Shown: positions 34,981-44,003 of the stretch, one piece after another | How the letters are laid out: the number at the start of each line of letters is the position of its first letter | Position numbering within the stretch: position 1 is the first letter of the stretch | Source: Micromonospora peucetia | GTDB taxonomy: Bacteria; Actinomycetota; Actinomycetes; Mycobacteriales; Micromonosporaceae | Direction of reading: 5' to 3' | Length of the DNA: 64,000 bases | Assembly (NCBI RefSeq): GCF_900091625.1 | Contig: NZ_FMIC01000002.1 | Location: 5,828,001-5,892,000, forward strand | Translations under genes and position numbers: made by a program | The notes under the pieces: generated by a model | What the model was told of the DNA's origin: nothing | Databases searched by the model: none | The model's input: the letters and a program-made list of their open reading frames with translations, nothing else

Positions 34981-35013
34981 GGGGGGGTGAGGGGGGGTGA
35001 GGGGGGCGGGGGG
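34981..35013 (+). other. Four-run G tract between convergent genes
   Basis: G runs of 7, 7, 6 and 6 bases separated by TGA, TGA and C. It sits two bases past the mshC stop on the opposite strand. The plus strand could form a G-quadruplex; it may stop or slow polymerase coming from mshC. Confidence 0.45.
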
Positions 35014-35015
35014 TG

Positions 35016-36254
35016 TCAGAGGTGGAGGCCGAGGAGGGCGTCCAGGGTGGCGGCGAAGAGGGCGGGGGCGGACGGGTCGGGGGCGGTGCCGGCCAGGGTC
35101 GCCTCAGCCCATCCGTCGGCCAGGGCAAGTGCGCCCGGCGAGTCCAGGTCGTCGGCGAGCCGGGCGCGTACGCCGGCCAGGAACTCCTCGCCCGACGGGC
35201 CGGCGGGCGCGGCGGCGGCCCGGCGCCAGCGGGCCAACCGCTCGTGTGCGGTCGCGAGCAACTCGTCGGTCCAGGCGCGGTCGGCACGGTAGTGCCCGGA
35301 CAGCAGGGCCAGCCGGACCGCCATCGGGTCGACCTGGTCGGCACGCAGCCGGGAGACGAAGACCAGGTTGCCCCGGGACTTCGACATCTTCTCGCCGTCC
35401 AGGCCGATCATGCCCGCGTGTACGTAGTGGTCGGCGAACGGCGCCGCGCCGGTGAGCCGCTCGGCGTGCGCGGCGGAGCACTCGTGGTGCGGGAAGATCA
35501 GGTCGTTGCCGCCGCCCTGCACGTCGATCCGGTCGCCGAGCAGGTTGAGCGCGATGACGGCGCACTCGATGTGCCAGCCGGGTCGGCCGGCGCCCAGTTC
35601 ACCGCCCGGCCAGGACGGCTCGCCCTCGCGGGCGCCCCGCCACAGCAGCGGGTCGAGCGGATCGCGCTTGCCGGCCCGATCCGGGTCGCCCCCGCGCTCG
35701 GGGAAGATCTCCAGCATCTGCTCCCGGGTCAGGTTGGACTCGTAGCCGAACCGGGGCGTGGCGGCGATGTCGAAGTAGACGTCGCCGGTGCCGTCCTCCA
35801 GGCGGTACGCGGCCCCGTCCTTGAGCAGCAGGAGGACCTTGTCGGCGATGTCGGGGATCGACTCGACCGCGCCGACGTAGTGCGCCGGCGGGATCATCCG
35901 CAGCGCCTCCATGTCCTCCCGGAACAGCGCGGTCTCCCGCATCGCCAGGACCTTCCAGTCCTCGCCGTCCCGCTCGGCGCGCTCCAGCAGCGGGTCGTCG
36001 ATGTCGGTGACGTTCTGCACGTAGCGCACGTCCCGGCCGGCGTCCCGCCACACCCGCTGCACCAGGTCGAACGCGATCATGGTGGCGGCGTGGCCCAGGT
36101 GCGTGGCGTCGTACGGGGTGATGCCGCAGACGTACATGGTCGCGGTGCCGGTCGGATCGCTCGGGTGGGTGCCCTGCCGCGCCGAGTCGAACAACGACAG
36201 CGGTCCGCCTCTGCCCGGCAGCCGCGGCACCTCATGTCCCGCCCAAGAGTCCAT
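35016..36254 (-). CDS. mshC: Cys--GlcN-Ins ligase of mycothiol synthesis
   Basis: 412 residues from ATG 36254. A cysteinyl-tRNA-synthetase-like fold: [19 protein letters not shown] (zinc Cys and HIGH-type motif), [53 protein letters not shown] (zinc His/Glu) and the KMSKS loop [15 protein letters not shown]. The [11 protein letters not shown] start is diagnostic of MshC and the anticodon-binding part of CysS is missing. It joins cysteine to GlcN-Ins using ATP, the third step to mycothiol, the main thiol of actinobacteria. Promoter TAGGCT lies seven bases before the ATG, so it is probably leaderless. Confidence 0.96.
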   Translation of the reverse strand: MDSWAGHEVPRLPGRGGPLSLFDSARQGTHPSDPTGTATMYVCGITPYDATHLGHAATMIAFDLVQRVWRDAGRDVRYVQNVTDIDDPLLERAERDGEDWKVLAMRETALFREDMEALRMIPPAHYVGAVESIPDIADKVLLLLKDGAAYRLEDGTGDVYFDIAATPRFGYESNLTREQMLEIFPERGGDPDRAGKRDPLDPLLWRGAREGEPSWPGGELGAGRPGWHIECAVIALNLLGDRIDVQGGGNDLIFPHHECSAAHAERLTGAAPFADHYVHAGMIGLDGEKMSKSRGNLVFVSRLRADQVDPMAVRLALLSGHYRADRAWTDELLATAHERLARWRRAAAAPAGPSGEEFLAGVRARLADDLDSPGALALADGWAEATLAGTAPDPSAPALFAATLDALLGLHL

Positions 36255-36360
36255 GACCGTCAGCCTAACCAGCCGGCGCGGCGCGGCAGGCCCGGCCCAC
36301 AGTGATCATCACGACAACGCGGTGGGCGGCGCCCCGGCCGGATCGCCACCCGGCGCGCGC

Positions 36361-37176
36361 TCACATGGGGGGCCAGGGCACCGCCGGCCAGTCCTGCGAC
36401 GGCTGCGGAAACAAGCCGGTGTGCCGCAGCCGGTCGACCCGGGCCGCCAGCTCGGCGACCTCCCGCAGGGTGAGGTGCTCGGCCAGCTCGGCACCGAGCG
36501 CCCCGGCGAGCTGACCGGCGAGCCCGTCGAGCATCTCCACGGCGTCCGCCGGCAACTGCCGGCCGGCCCAGCCCCAGAGCACCGTGCGCAGCTTCTCCTC
36601 GACGTGGAAGCTCACCCCGTGGTCGACGCCGTGGATCCGGTCGTCCGGACCGACCAGCACGTGCCCGCCCTTACGGTCCGCGTTGTTGATCACCGCATCG
36701 AGCACCGCGAGCCGGGCCAGCCTCGGATCGTCGGCGTGGGCCAGCGCGTACGGTGTGCCGTCGTCGTCGCGAGCCGCGGCGATCGGGAACCAGCGGGGCG
36801 GCAGCTCGTCGGCCGGCACGAACCCGACCAGGGGCTCGGCCTCCACCGGCTCGTCGATCCAGAGCTGGCACGATCCCGGCCCGAACGGGCCGTCGCGCAG
36901 CACCGTCGGTGGCACCAGGTCCCAGCCGGTGGCCCGGGAGACGACGTACGCCGAGACCTCCCGGCCGGCCAGCGTGCCGTCCGGGAAGTCCCAGAGCGGA
37001 CGCTCACCCCGCACCGGCTTGTAGACGCAGCGGGCCGTCACCCCGTCGAGAGTCAGGATGCCGCGCAGTGTGGTGTTGGAGGCCTCGACGAGCCGCCCCT
37101 CAAGGTCGAGGTGGCCGTCCCGGAGCAACCGGAGCGCGGCCTCGCCGTCCTGTCGGGGCTGGAGATCCGACGTCAC
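36361..37176 (-). CDS. SCO1664-type, phosphatidylinositol-kinase-like protein
   Basis: 271 residues from ATG 37176, overlapping the DUF3090 gene by four bases (ATGA). Starts RLLRDGHLDLEGRLVEASN; then ARCVYKPVRGERPLWDFPDGTLAGREVSAYVVS, where Lys of YKPVRG and the following Glu fit an ATP-binding kinase fold; VINNADRKGGHVLV and IHGVDHGVSFH give the catalytic-loop-like N-D and the metal Asp of PI3/4-kinase-like enzymes. It is a conserved actinobacterial protein found with DUF3090 and a phosphomutase; the substrate is unknown. Confidence 0.8.
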   Translation of the reverse strand: MTSDLQPRQDGEAALRLLRDGHLDLEGRLVEASNTTLRGILTLDGVTARCVYKPVRGERPLWDFPDGTLAGREVSAYVVSRATGWDLVPPTVLRDGPFGPGSCQLWIDEPVEAEPLVGFVPADELPPRWFPIAAARDDDGTPYALAHADDPRLARLAVLDAVINNADRKGGHVLVGPDDRIHGVDHGVSFHVEEKLRTVLWGWAGRQLPADAVEMLDGLAGQLAGALGAELAEHLTLREVAELAARVDRLRHTGLFPQPSQDWPAVPWPPM

Positions 37177-37757
37177 CGGTGGTAGCCGTTGTGGCGCGGG
37201 CAGAGGTGACCGGCGGGATCCAGCGGCTGGCCGCAGAGCGGGCAGGGCGGACGGCCGGCGTTGACCACCCGCCGGGCCCGCTCGATGAACTGGCGGGTCG
37301 CCTCGGGGGTGAGTCGCACCCGAAGCCGGTCGAGGTCGTCGTCCGGCTCCTCGTCCTCGGCGTCGGCATCCTCGTCGTCGTCGGGCTCACCGAGGTCGAC
37401 CTCGACCTCTGTCTCGCCGACGGCGATGGCCTCGATCACCACGGTCGCGGTGTCGACGTCGAAGGCCAGCCCGAGCGTGCCGACCCGGAACTCCTCGTCG
37501 ACCGGTATGTCCAGCGGGTCGTTGTCACCGATGGCGGCCACCAGCTCGGGCAGATCCACCCCGAACCGGCGCTGCGCCTCGGAGAGCAACTCCTCCAGCT
37601 TCTCGGCGAGCAACGACACCTGGACCTTCTCCAGCGCGACGCTGACCAGCCGGCCACCGCCGCGCGCCTGGAGGAAGAACGTGCGTTCCCCCGGCGGCCC
37701 GACCGTCCCGGCGACGAACCGCTCCGGCGGCTCGAAGGCGTGCACCTGGTGGGTCAT
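37173..37757 (-). CDS. DUF3090 family protein
   Basis: 194 residues from ATG 37757. TAGGGT ends seven bases upstream, so a leaderless start fits; GTG 37763 is less likely. The N-terminal two thirds are DUF3090: THQVHAFEPPERFVAGTVGPPGERTFFLQARGG, LVSVALEKVQVSLLAEKL, GTLGLAFDVDTATVVIEA. An acidic run of Asp/Glu follows, then a basic helix and a C-terminal zinc-knuckle-like CPLCGQPLDPAGHLCPRHNG. Function unknown; always beside the kinase-like protein, with which it is coupled. Confidence 0.85.
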   Translation of the reverse strand: MTHQVHAFEPPERFVAGTVGPPGERTFFLQARGGGRLVSVALEKVQVSLLAEKLEELLSEAQRRFGVDLPELVAAIGDNDPLDIPVDEEFRVGTLGLAFDVDTATVVIEAIAVGETEVEVDLGEPDDDEDADAEDEEPDDDLDRLRVRLTPEATRQFIERARRVVNAGRPPCPLCGQPLDPAGHLCPRHNGYHR

Positions 37758-37950
37758 ACCCACGACCCTATCCGGCGGGCCTCAGCGCCGCGCACCCCAC
37801 CGACGCGAATCGCCGGGCACCCGCCGCGCCCGGCGCACCGGCCGTCGTAGCCGGGCGTGGCGGCCGGTCGGACCCTCGGTCCGCCCCGGCGGCGCCCCGC
37901 CGGACGCCGTACCGTGCCCCCAGGTCGCGGGCCGGGTCGGCGCCGGCCCG

Positions 37951-38667
37951 TCACCGGCCCGCTCCCGCGCCGCCGCCGACCGGCGCGTCGGAGTCGGCCG
38001 CGCCGGCCGCCCGCGCCGCCCGTCGGCGCCGCCCGCGCGGTGGCGGCGGCACCAGCCCCGCCAGGTCGCCGCCGGTGTCGTTGAGGCGCATCAGGAACGG
38101 CCGCAGCGGCGTGTAGCGGATCGCCGTCACCGAAGCCGGGTCGGCCACGATCCGCTGGAACAGATCCAGGTGTACGCCGAGCGCGTCAGCCACGATCGCC
38201 TTGATCACGTCGCCGTGGCTGCACGCCAGCCAGACCACCTCCGGGCCGTGCTCGGCGGTGACCCGGGCATCCCACCCGCGCACCGCGGTGACCGCCCGCG
38301 CCGCCATCGCCGCCATCGCCTCCCCCTGCGGGAAGACCGCGGCGCTCGGGTGCTGCTGGACCACCGGCCAGAGCGGCTCCTTGGCCAACTTCTTCAGCGG
38401 CTGCCCCTCCCAGGCTCCGTAGCCGCACTCGATCAGCCCCTCCTCCAGCACCGGGGTGGCCGCGGGCAACGCCAGCTCCAGGGTCTGTCGGCACCGGATC
38501 AGCGGGCTGCTCACCACCGTCGCGAGCGGCACCGCCCGGAGCCGCTCGCCCACCGCGGTCGCCTGGGCCCGGCCCGTCTCGTCCAACTCGACGGGCTGGC
38601 GCCCGGCCAGCCCACCGTCCGCGTTCGCGGTCGTCCGGCCGTGTCGCAGAAGCAGAAGGGTCGCCAC
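37951..38667 (-). CDS. Histidine-phosphatase (phosphoglycerate-mutase-like) protein
   Basis: 238 residues from GTG 38667; TAGGGT lies six bases upstream (leaderless). Catalytic pattern of branch-1 histidine phosphatases: LLLRHGRTTANA (RHG, phospho-His), SSPLIRCRQTLELA, catalytic Glu in GLIECGYGAWEGQPL, and the second His in LACSHGDVIKAIVADAL. It is the MSMEG_4193-type phosphomutase that accompanies DUF3090 and the kinase-like gene in actinobacteria. The basic, Ala/Gly-rich tail (about 205-238) is probably disordered. Substrate unknown. Confidence 0.88.
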   Translation of the reverse strand: MATLLLLRHGRTTANADGGLAGRQPVELDETGRAQATAVGERLRAVPLATVVSSPLIRCRQTLELALPAATPVLEEGLIECGYGAWEGQPLKKLAKEPLWPVVQQHPSAAVFPQGEAMAAMAARAVTAVRGWDARVTAEHGPEVVWLACSHGDVIKAIVADALGVHLDLFQRIVADPASVTAIRYTPLRPFLMRLNDTGGDLAGLVPPPPRGRRRRAARAAGAADSDAPVGGGAGAGR

Positions 38668-38828
38668 GGGACCACCCTATGACCTGCGCCCGACGGCGGT
38701 CGTCCGCCGGCGTGCGCGGGCCGGCCAGACCTGCACCATTCGTGAGGGATACTCGCACAAGATGAGGGTTTGTCGGATAGATTCCGATGGCAGGCGAACG
38801 GATACCCGGGTCCTCACTCGGAGGGTGC

Positions 38829-39569
38829 GTGAACGCGATGGGCGACTCTCAGCCCTCGACGAACGGCGGCACCTCGGACCCGGAGGACTCGTACCGGGAG
38901 TTCCGGCACCCGCTGCTGGTCCTGGCCCTCACCACCGGTATCGCCGGCTTCGTGGACGCCTTCGCCTTCCTGCGCTATGGCGCGTTCGTCGCCAACCAGT
39001 CGGGCAACGCCGTCTTCCTGGGCATCGGTCTGGCCGGGCGACACGCCACCTGGCTCGAGTCGGCGGCCTCCCTGGTCGCGTTCGCCGTCGGGACGGGCGT
39101 GGTCTCGCAGCTACGCGCGGCACACAGCCGCTGGTCGCCGTCCGTGCGAGCACTCGCCTGCGCCCTGGTCGCACTGTCGCTCTGGGCGGTGCTCAACGCC
39201 CTGCTCCAGTACGGCCGGCAGGGCGGGCTGCCGCGGATCGCGCTGGCCGCCGCCGGTGGCCTCGCCATGGGCGCCCTGGCGACGCTGTTCGCCCGCACCG
39301 CCGGAATCACCACCGCCATCACCTACCAGTCAGGCACGGTGGCGAAGACCGGCGAACGCGTCGGCCGTTGGCTCGCCGGGCCGGGCACCGCCCGCAGGCG
39401 GGCCAGGCAGGGCATATTCCTCGGGCTGCTGGCGCTGACCTGCTATGCCGTCGGGGGTGGCATCGGCACCGTGACCCAACAGGGACAACCTCGCTGGGTG
39501 CCGGCCTGGGGGGCGCTCGCCCTGTCGACCGCGGCGTTACTGCTCCGCCAGACCCGTTCCCGAAGGTGA
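38829..39569 (+). CDS. YoaK/DUF1275-type membrane protein
   Basis: 246 residues from GTG 38829 (GGAGG four bases upstream; ATG 38838 is an alternative with longer spacing). Six hydrophobic segments, beginning LLVLALTTGIAGFVDAFAFL and containing GAFVANQSGNAVFLGIGLAG, the most conserved DUF1275 stretch, then LACALVALSLWAVLNAL, ITTAITYQSGTVAKTG and GIFLGLLALTCYAVGGGIG. Function unknown; sometimes found near nutrient-uptake genes. Convergent with the ammonium channel gene through a shared terminator. Confidence 0.85.
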   Translation: MNAMGDSQPSTNGGTSDPEDSYREFRHPLLVLALTTGIAGFVDAFAFLRYGAFVANQSGNAVFLGIGLAGRHATWLESAASLVAFAVGTGVVSQLRAAHSRWSPSVRALACALVALSLWAVLNALLQYGRQGGLPRIALAAAGGLAMGALATLFARTAGITTAITYQSGTVAKTGERVGRWLAGPGTARRRARQGIFLGLLALTCYAVGGGIGTVTQQGQPRWVPAWGALALSTAALLLRQTRSRR

Positions 39570-39589
39570 CCCGCTCTCCGCGCCGCCGG

Positions 39590-39623
39590 CCACTGCGCGG
39601 CCCGCGGGCGGGCCGCGCAGTGG
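39590..39623. terminator. Bidirectional hairpin terminator
   Basis: CCACTGCGCGGCCCGC (39590-39605) and GCGGGCCGCGCAGTGG (39608-39623) are perfect complements; the inner pairs must open to leave a loop. It lies between the convergent stops at 39569 and 39625 and can end both transcripts, including the long urease operon. Confidence 0.85.
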
Positions 39624-39624
39624 T

Positions 39625-41280
39625 TCAGCGTACGTCCGTCGCGAGTTGGACGTCCTGCACGAAGCTCTCCGCCCGGTCGACGCCGTAACGGCTCAGCACG
39701 TCCAGCACCGCCGGCACCGCCTTTCCCTCCACCACCACCTCGACCCGGGCCCGGTCCAGGAGATCCTGGTCCTGCCAGTAACCCCTGGGCAGCGAACGGG
39801 AGGCCGGTTCGGCGGCGGAGACCGTGGCGTCGAAGACCACGATGGAGGCGGCTCCCGCACCGAGCAGGGCGTCCCGTAGCTCCCGGGTGGTCGGCAGCAG
39901 CATCGGATCCACCGTCGCGGTGACCAGCCGGGCATGCTGGACCGGCTGGGCGGGCCGGGCGGCGTCGTTGTCCCGTCCGGTCCGGCGCTGCGGCGCACCC
40001 GTGCCACTGAGACCTGCCACGCCGCCCAGGTGGTACGCCTCCGCGCCCTGCTGGGCGTGGTCGAGATCCTCCTGCACGTCGGCCGGCGCCCGCAGCCCGA
40101 CGACTGCCTGCACGGCGGCGGCGATCGCCCAGCTGAGCACGAAGGCGAAGGCCACCACGGCGACCACGCCGACAAGCTGGTGCCAGAGCAGGGATCCGCC
40201 GCCACCGAAGAAGAGGCCGTCCTTGCCGAGCGGGTTGATGCCACTGTCGCCGAAGAGGCCGAGCAGCAGCGAACCGAGCATGCCACCGACGAAGTGGACC
40301 GCGAGTACGTCCAGCGCGTCGTCGAGCCGGAGCAGGTACTTCAACCGCAGCGCGGTGTGGCAGACGATGCCGGCGATCGCACCGATGACGATGGCGGAGA
40401 GCGCGTTGACGTACCCGGCGGCCGGGGTGATCGTCGCGAGACCCGCGACAGCGCCGGAGACGCTGCCCACCACGGTGCTGTGGCCGTCCTTGAACCGCTC
40501 CGCCACCAACCAGACGAGCATGCCGGCCGCGGCGGCGAGGTGGGTGTTGATCAGCGCCTGGGCGGCCACCCCGTTGGCCTGGAGTCCGTCGCCGCCGTTG
40601 AAACCGAACCAGCCGAACCAGAGGATGCCCGCGCCGAGAATGGTCAACGGGATCGAGTTGGGTGGGGCGGCGGTGTGCGGCCAGCCACGGCGGCGCCCGA
40701 CGACCAGCAGCACCGCCAGGACCGCGGCGCCCGCCGAGGCGTGGACCACCATCCCGCCGGCCCAGTCCTGGGTGCCGAAGTTGGCCAGCCAGCCGTCGGG
40801 GTGCCAGAGCCAGTGCGCGACCGGCGCGTAGACCACGATGGACCAGATCGCCAGGAAGATCGCCCAGCCGAGGAACTTCAACCGACCGGCCGTGGCCCCG
40901 GTGACGAGCGCGGGAGTGATCACCGCGAACATCATCTGGTAGGCGACGAACGCCAGGGTCGGAATGGTCACCTGGCCGGCGACCACATGCAGGTTGGGCG
41001 CGGGCGGGACCCGCAGGTCGGTCAGCCCGAGCAGTTCGAGGTTACCGAAGAGGCCGGTGCCCGCGTCGTCGCCGAAGGCGATGGTGTAGCCCACCAGAAC
41101 CCAGGTCAGGCTGACGACGCCCAGCGCGATGATGTTCTGCTGCAACATCGCGAGCACGTTGCGGGTGCGGACCATTCCGCCGTAGAAGATGGCCAGGCCG
41201 GGGGTCATGAACAACACCAGGCCGGCGCAGACCAACACCCAGGCGGTGTCGCCGGGATTCACCGCGTCCTGAGCGAGCAC
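39625..41280 (-). CDS. amt: Ammonium channel fused to a C-terminal PII-like domain
   Basis: 551 residues from GTG 41280, about 110 longer than a plain Amt. Residues 1-410 form an 11-segment Amt/Rh channel: AWVLVCAGLVLFMTPGLAIFYGGMVRTRNVL, pore His residues in MVVHASAGAAVL and LAVHFVGGMLG, and GAGILWFGWFGFNGG. After a charged linker (410-455), residues 456-551 follow a PII ferredoxin-like pattern: TTRELRDALLGAGAASIVVFDATV, then RARVEVVVEGKAVPAVLDVLSRYG. The T-loop is shortened (RSLPRGYWQDQD) and lacks the usual uridylylated/adenylylated Tyr context. The fused domain probably gates the pore in place of free GlnK. It is the last gene of the urease operon. Confidence 0.9.
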   Translation of the reverse strand: MLAQDAVNPGDTAWVLVCAGLVLFMTPGLAIFYGGMVRTRNVLAMLQQNIIALGVVSLTWVLVGYTIAFGDDAGTGLFGNLELLGLTDLRVPPAPNLHVVAGQVTIPTLAFVAYQMMFAVITPALVTGATAGRLKFLGWAIFLAIWSIVVYAPVAHWLWHPDGWLANFGTQDWAGGMVVHASAGAAVLAVLLVVGRRRGWPHTAAPPNSIPLTILGAGILWFGWFGFNGGDGLQANGVAAQALINTHLAAAAGMLVWLVAERFKDGHSTVVGSVSGAVAGLATITPAAGYVNALSAIVIGAIAGIVCHTALRLKYLLRLDDALDVLAVHFVGGMLGSLLLGLFGDSGINPLGKDGLFFGGGGSLLWHQLVGVVAVVAFAFVLSWAIAAAVQAVVGLRAPADVQEDLDHAQQGAEAYHLGGVAGLSGTGAPQRRTGRDNDAARPAQPVQHARLVTATVDPMLLPTTRELRDALLGAGAASIVVFDATVSAAEPASRSLPRGYWQDQDLLDRARVEVVVEGKAVPAVLDVLSRYGVDRAESFVQDVQLATDVR

Positions 41281-41307
41281 GGGAGCTCACCTCTCTTCTC
41301 GATACGG

Positions 41308-42333
41308 TCAGACGGCGCGTTTCAGCGTCGAGACGACGCTCTCCTTGACGCGTTCGTGGTTGGGCACCGGCGCGAAGTGCCGCTGGGGCAGCAGCAACAA
41401 CCAGGTGGCGATGTTGAACGGCCCGGTCAGCACCGGGATGGCCAGCGGGGTGAGCACGGTCGCCAGGGCCATCTGGACGAAGAGCGTCAACGCGATTCCG
41501 AACAGGGTGTAGACCGTCACCAGCGCGCCGGGGCGGTGCATCACCGCGCCCACCGCGATCGCCGTCAACACCGCGTTGAAGCCGTACAGGCCCTTGTCCA
41601 GCGAGGCCCCGTCGGCACCGAACCAGAGCGCCAGCAGGGTCGCGCCGACGGTGCCGACCACCGCGAAGAGTGCCGACCAGCGGGAGTTGACCAGCAGCGC
41701 GATCACGATGATCAACCCGCTGACCCAGCTGTTGATCAGGAACACCTGGGACACGCCGCGCAGGAAGGTGGGAATGAGGTCCCAGTCGAAGCTGCCACCG
41801 GTCAACGACCCCTCGCCAGGAAACTTCGGCGTCATGTCGGTCAACACGGTGAACCGCTCGAACTGGTACGCGGCCATCAGCAGCACCCACGTGGTCAGCA
41901 CGAACGGGAACGTGAACGCGGTCAGGCCCCACTTCTTGAAGATCGCGTTCAGGGCCAGCGTGACCACGGTCGTACCCACCGCGCCGAGCACCAGGTAGAG
42001 CCACATCAGCGGCCGGTCGTCGAGGAACGTCGGCACGGCGAGCCCGGTCAACAGCGGGCTGAAGCCGAACAGCCCCTGTCGCAGCGAGGTCCGGTCCACC
42101 TGCAGGGCGAGGGCCGTGGCGGTGCCGACGACGAGACCGAGGAGGCCTCCCCCGAAGACCCGTGGCTGCCCGCTGTCGAACGCTCCCCAGGCGAGAGCGA
42201 CGAGGATGAGCAGGCCGGTCAGCGGATTGTTCTGGAAGACGACCTGCGCGGGCCCCCGCAGACAGGCGTCGACGAACTCGACCAGCGGGTTCCGGTTGCT
42301 CAACCTGTGCCAGGCGTGCGTCACGGCGCTCAC
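41308..42333 (-). CDS. Urea transporter (UT/SLC14 family)
   Basis: 341 residues from GTG 42333, with two homologous halves as in all UT channels. Half one has FQNNPLTGLLILVALAWG and GLFGFSPLLTGLAVPTFLD; half two has LINSWVSGLIIVIALLVNSRW and KGLYGFNAVLTAIAVGAV. The repeated 'Q/N-NPLTG' and 'GFNAVL' elements build the urea slot. About ten membrane segments. It lies between ureD and amt in a leftward operon, so urea taken up here feeds the urease. A UT channel attached to ureABCEFGD is also known from the second urease operon of Brucella. Confidence 0.93.
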   Translation of the reverse strand: MSAVTHAWHRLSNRNPLVEFVDACLRGPAQVVFQNNPLTGLLILVALAWGAFDSGQPRVFGGGLLGLVVGTATALALQVDRTSLRQGLFGFSPLLTGLAVPTFLDDRPLMWLYLVLGAVGTTVVTLALNAIFKKWGLTAFTFPFVLTTWVLLMAAYQFERFTVLTDMTPKFPGEGSLTGGSFDWDLIPTFLRGVSQVFLINSWVSGLIIVIALLVNSRWSALFAVVGTVGATLLALWFGADGASLDKGLYGFNAVLTAIAVGAVMHRPGALVTVYTLFGIALTLFVQMALATVLTPLAIPVLTGPFNIATWLLLLPQRHFAPVPNHERVKESVVSTLKRAV

Positions 42334-42352
42334 GGTGACCTCCTTGGCTGAC

Positions 42353-43270
42353 TCAACGCCAGCTGAACGCGGGTGGGAAGGTGTGGCCGGTCACCTCTTC
42401 GCGGGCGGCCACACAGAAGGCGCGTACCGCGGCGCGAACCGGCTCGGTCTCCTGTCCCAGGACCTTGAAGATGAGCCCCGCGTCGTTCGGCAGCCGGCTG
42501 ACGGCACTGGCCAGCGGGATCTCCTCGTCCCAGACCGGCGCCGAGGTCCGGTCGAAGACCCGGGCGGCCCGCTCGGGACCGGTGAGCAGCACGACGTTGC
42601 CGAAGATGTGGAAGCGGTCCATGACCCCGACCCGGCCCACCTCGAACTGCCCGGGCGAGACCACGAACTTCTCCACGAACAACTGCTGGCTGTCGGGCCG
42701 CTCCGCCCGCAGCGAGCAGGAGAAGAGGTCGTAGGCGAAGAGCTCGCCGTCGCGGTAGTGCTTCCGGCCAGGCTGAAGGATCTCGCCGTAGAGCATCGTG
42801 GCGCTCTCGGGGAGCCGCACCCGGCTGTCGGTGACGAACCGGCTGCCCCGGTACGGGATCACCGGCTCCGGGAGGAACTCGAGGTAGGAATCCTCCCCGA
42901 GGGTGAACCGCTGGATCTGCGACCCGTAGTTCGCGTCCATCTCCTGGATCTTGGTGGCGGCCTGGGTCACCAGGTGCGCCTGGCTGCCGGGCGCCAGGTC
43001 GACGTCCATCCGCAGGCGGTCGCCCTGCAGCACGCCGCCGGAGGTGGTGAGGATCATGACGCAGGGCAGCTCTGGCATCTCCTCGTCCCAGTAGAGCGCC
43101 CGCTGGACCAACAGCGGTGACTGCCGGTAGAGGTCGTGCAGGATCGTGCGGTCCCCGCGGCGCTCGAACCCGAGGCGCAGCACCCCGACCTTGCCGTTGT
43201 ACCCGGCCGGCAACTGGGCCGGTTGGTCCTGGTACGGATCCAGTTCCCGCGCGGTGTCCAGTGTGATCAT
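42353..43270 (-). CDS. ureD: Urease accessory protein UreD (UreH)
   Basis: 305 residues from ATG 43270, overlapping the ureG stop by four bases. UreD hallmarks: [75 protein letters not shown] and [15 protein letters not shown]. With UreF and UreG it forms the complex that activates apo-urease by delivering nickel and CO2. Cytosolic. Its family assignment is clear even though UreD proteins diverge fast. Confidence 0.93.
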   Translation of the reverse strand: MITLDTARELDPYQDQPAQLPAGYNGKVGVLRLGFERRGDRTILHDLYRQSPLLVQRALYWDEEMPELPCVMILTTSGGVLQGDRLRMDVDLAPGSQAHLVTQAATKIQEMDANYGSQIQRFTLGEDSYLEFLPEPVIPYRGSRFVTDSRVRLPESATMLYGEILQPGRKHYRDGELFAYDLFSCSLRAERPDSQQLFVEKFVVSPGQFEVGRVGVMDRFHIFGNVVLLTGPERAARVFDRTSAPVWDEEIPLASAVSRLPNDAGLIFKVLGQETEPVRAAVRAFCVAAREEVTGHTFPPAFSWR

Positions 43271-43896
43271 GCGACCACTTCGGCGTCGAAGAGCGCGTTG
43301 CGGCGGATCAGCGAGACCAACTCGTCGATGCCCTCGCCCGTCTTGCAGTTGGTGAAGACGACCGGCTTGCCGTTGCGCATCACGTCCGCGTCGCGCGCCA
43401 TCACGTCGAGGTCGGCGTCCACGTAGGGCGCGAGATCGGTCTTGTTGATCACGAGGATGTCGGACTTGGAGATCCCCGGGCCGTTCTTGCGGGGGATCTT
43501 GTCTCCGGCGGCGACGTCGATGACGTAGATGAAGTAGTCGACCAGGGCGGGGCTGAAGGTGAGGGTCAGATTGTCCCCACCGCTCTCGATCAGTACCACG
43601 TCGCTGTCCGGGAACCGGGCCTCCATGTCCTCCACGGCGGCCAGGTTCATGCTCGGGTCCTCACGCACCGCCGTGTGCGGACACGCGCCGGTCTCCACCC
43701 CGATGATCCGCTCCTCGACCAGGACCCCGGTCAACGCGCGCCGTACGTGCTTCGCGTCCTCAGTGGTGACGACGTCGTTCGTGATCACCAGTACCCGCAG
43801 CCCGTTCTCCACGAACCGGGGCACGACAGCCTCGATGATCGCGGTCTTGCCACTGCCCACCGGGCCGCCCACGCCGATACGACTTGCCGACTTCAT
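43267..43896 (-). CDS. ureG: Urease accessory GTPase UreG
   Basis: 209 residues from ATG 43896. SIMIBI GTPase: P-loop [17 protein letters not shown], base [40 protein letters not shown] (nickel-binding Cys-Pro-His), [20 protein letters not shown] and guanine site [14 protein letters not shown] hydrolysis drives nickel insertion into urease. The His-rich N-terminus of some UreG proteins is absent, so nickel storage probably falls to others. Confidence 0.96.
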   Translation of the reverse strand: MKSASRIGVGGPVGSGKTAIIEAVVPRFVENGLRVLVITNDVVTTEDAKHVRRALTGVLVEERIIGVETGACPHTAVREDPSMNLAAVEDMEARFPDSDVVLIESGGDNLTLTFSPALVDYFIYVIDVAAGDKIPRKNGPGISKSDILVINKTDLAPYVDADLDVMARDADVMRNGKPVVFTNCKTGEGIDELVSLIRRNALFDAEVVA

Positions 43897-44003
43897 GATG
43901 TGTCCTGTCCTTCTGGGAAGACGTTTCAGGTTCGGGGAAGAGGGGGTGGATCGCGGGATTCCCGCTGTCGAACGGGAGCGCCGCGGAGCTGGCGAGGGAG
44001 CCC

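Noticed and set aside
39934..42351. 805-residue plus-strand frame opposite amt and the urea transporter
   Set aside because: Gln/Asp/Arg-rich shadow of two membrane-protein genes.
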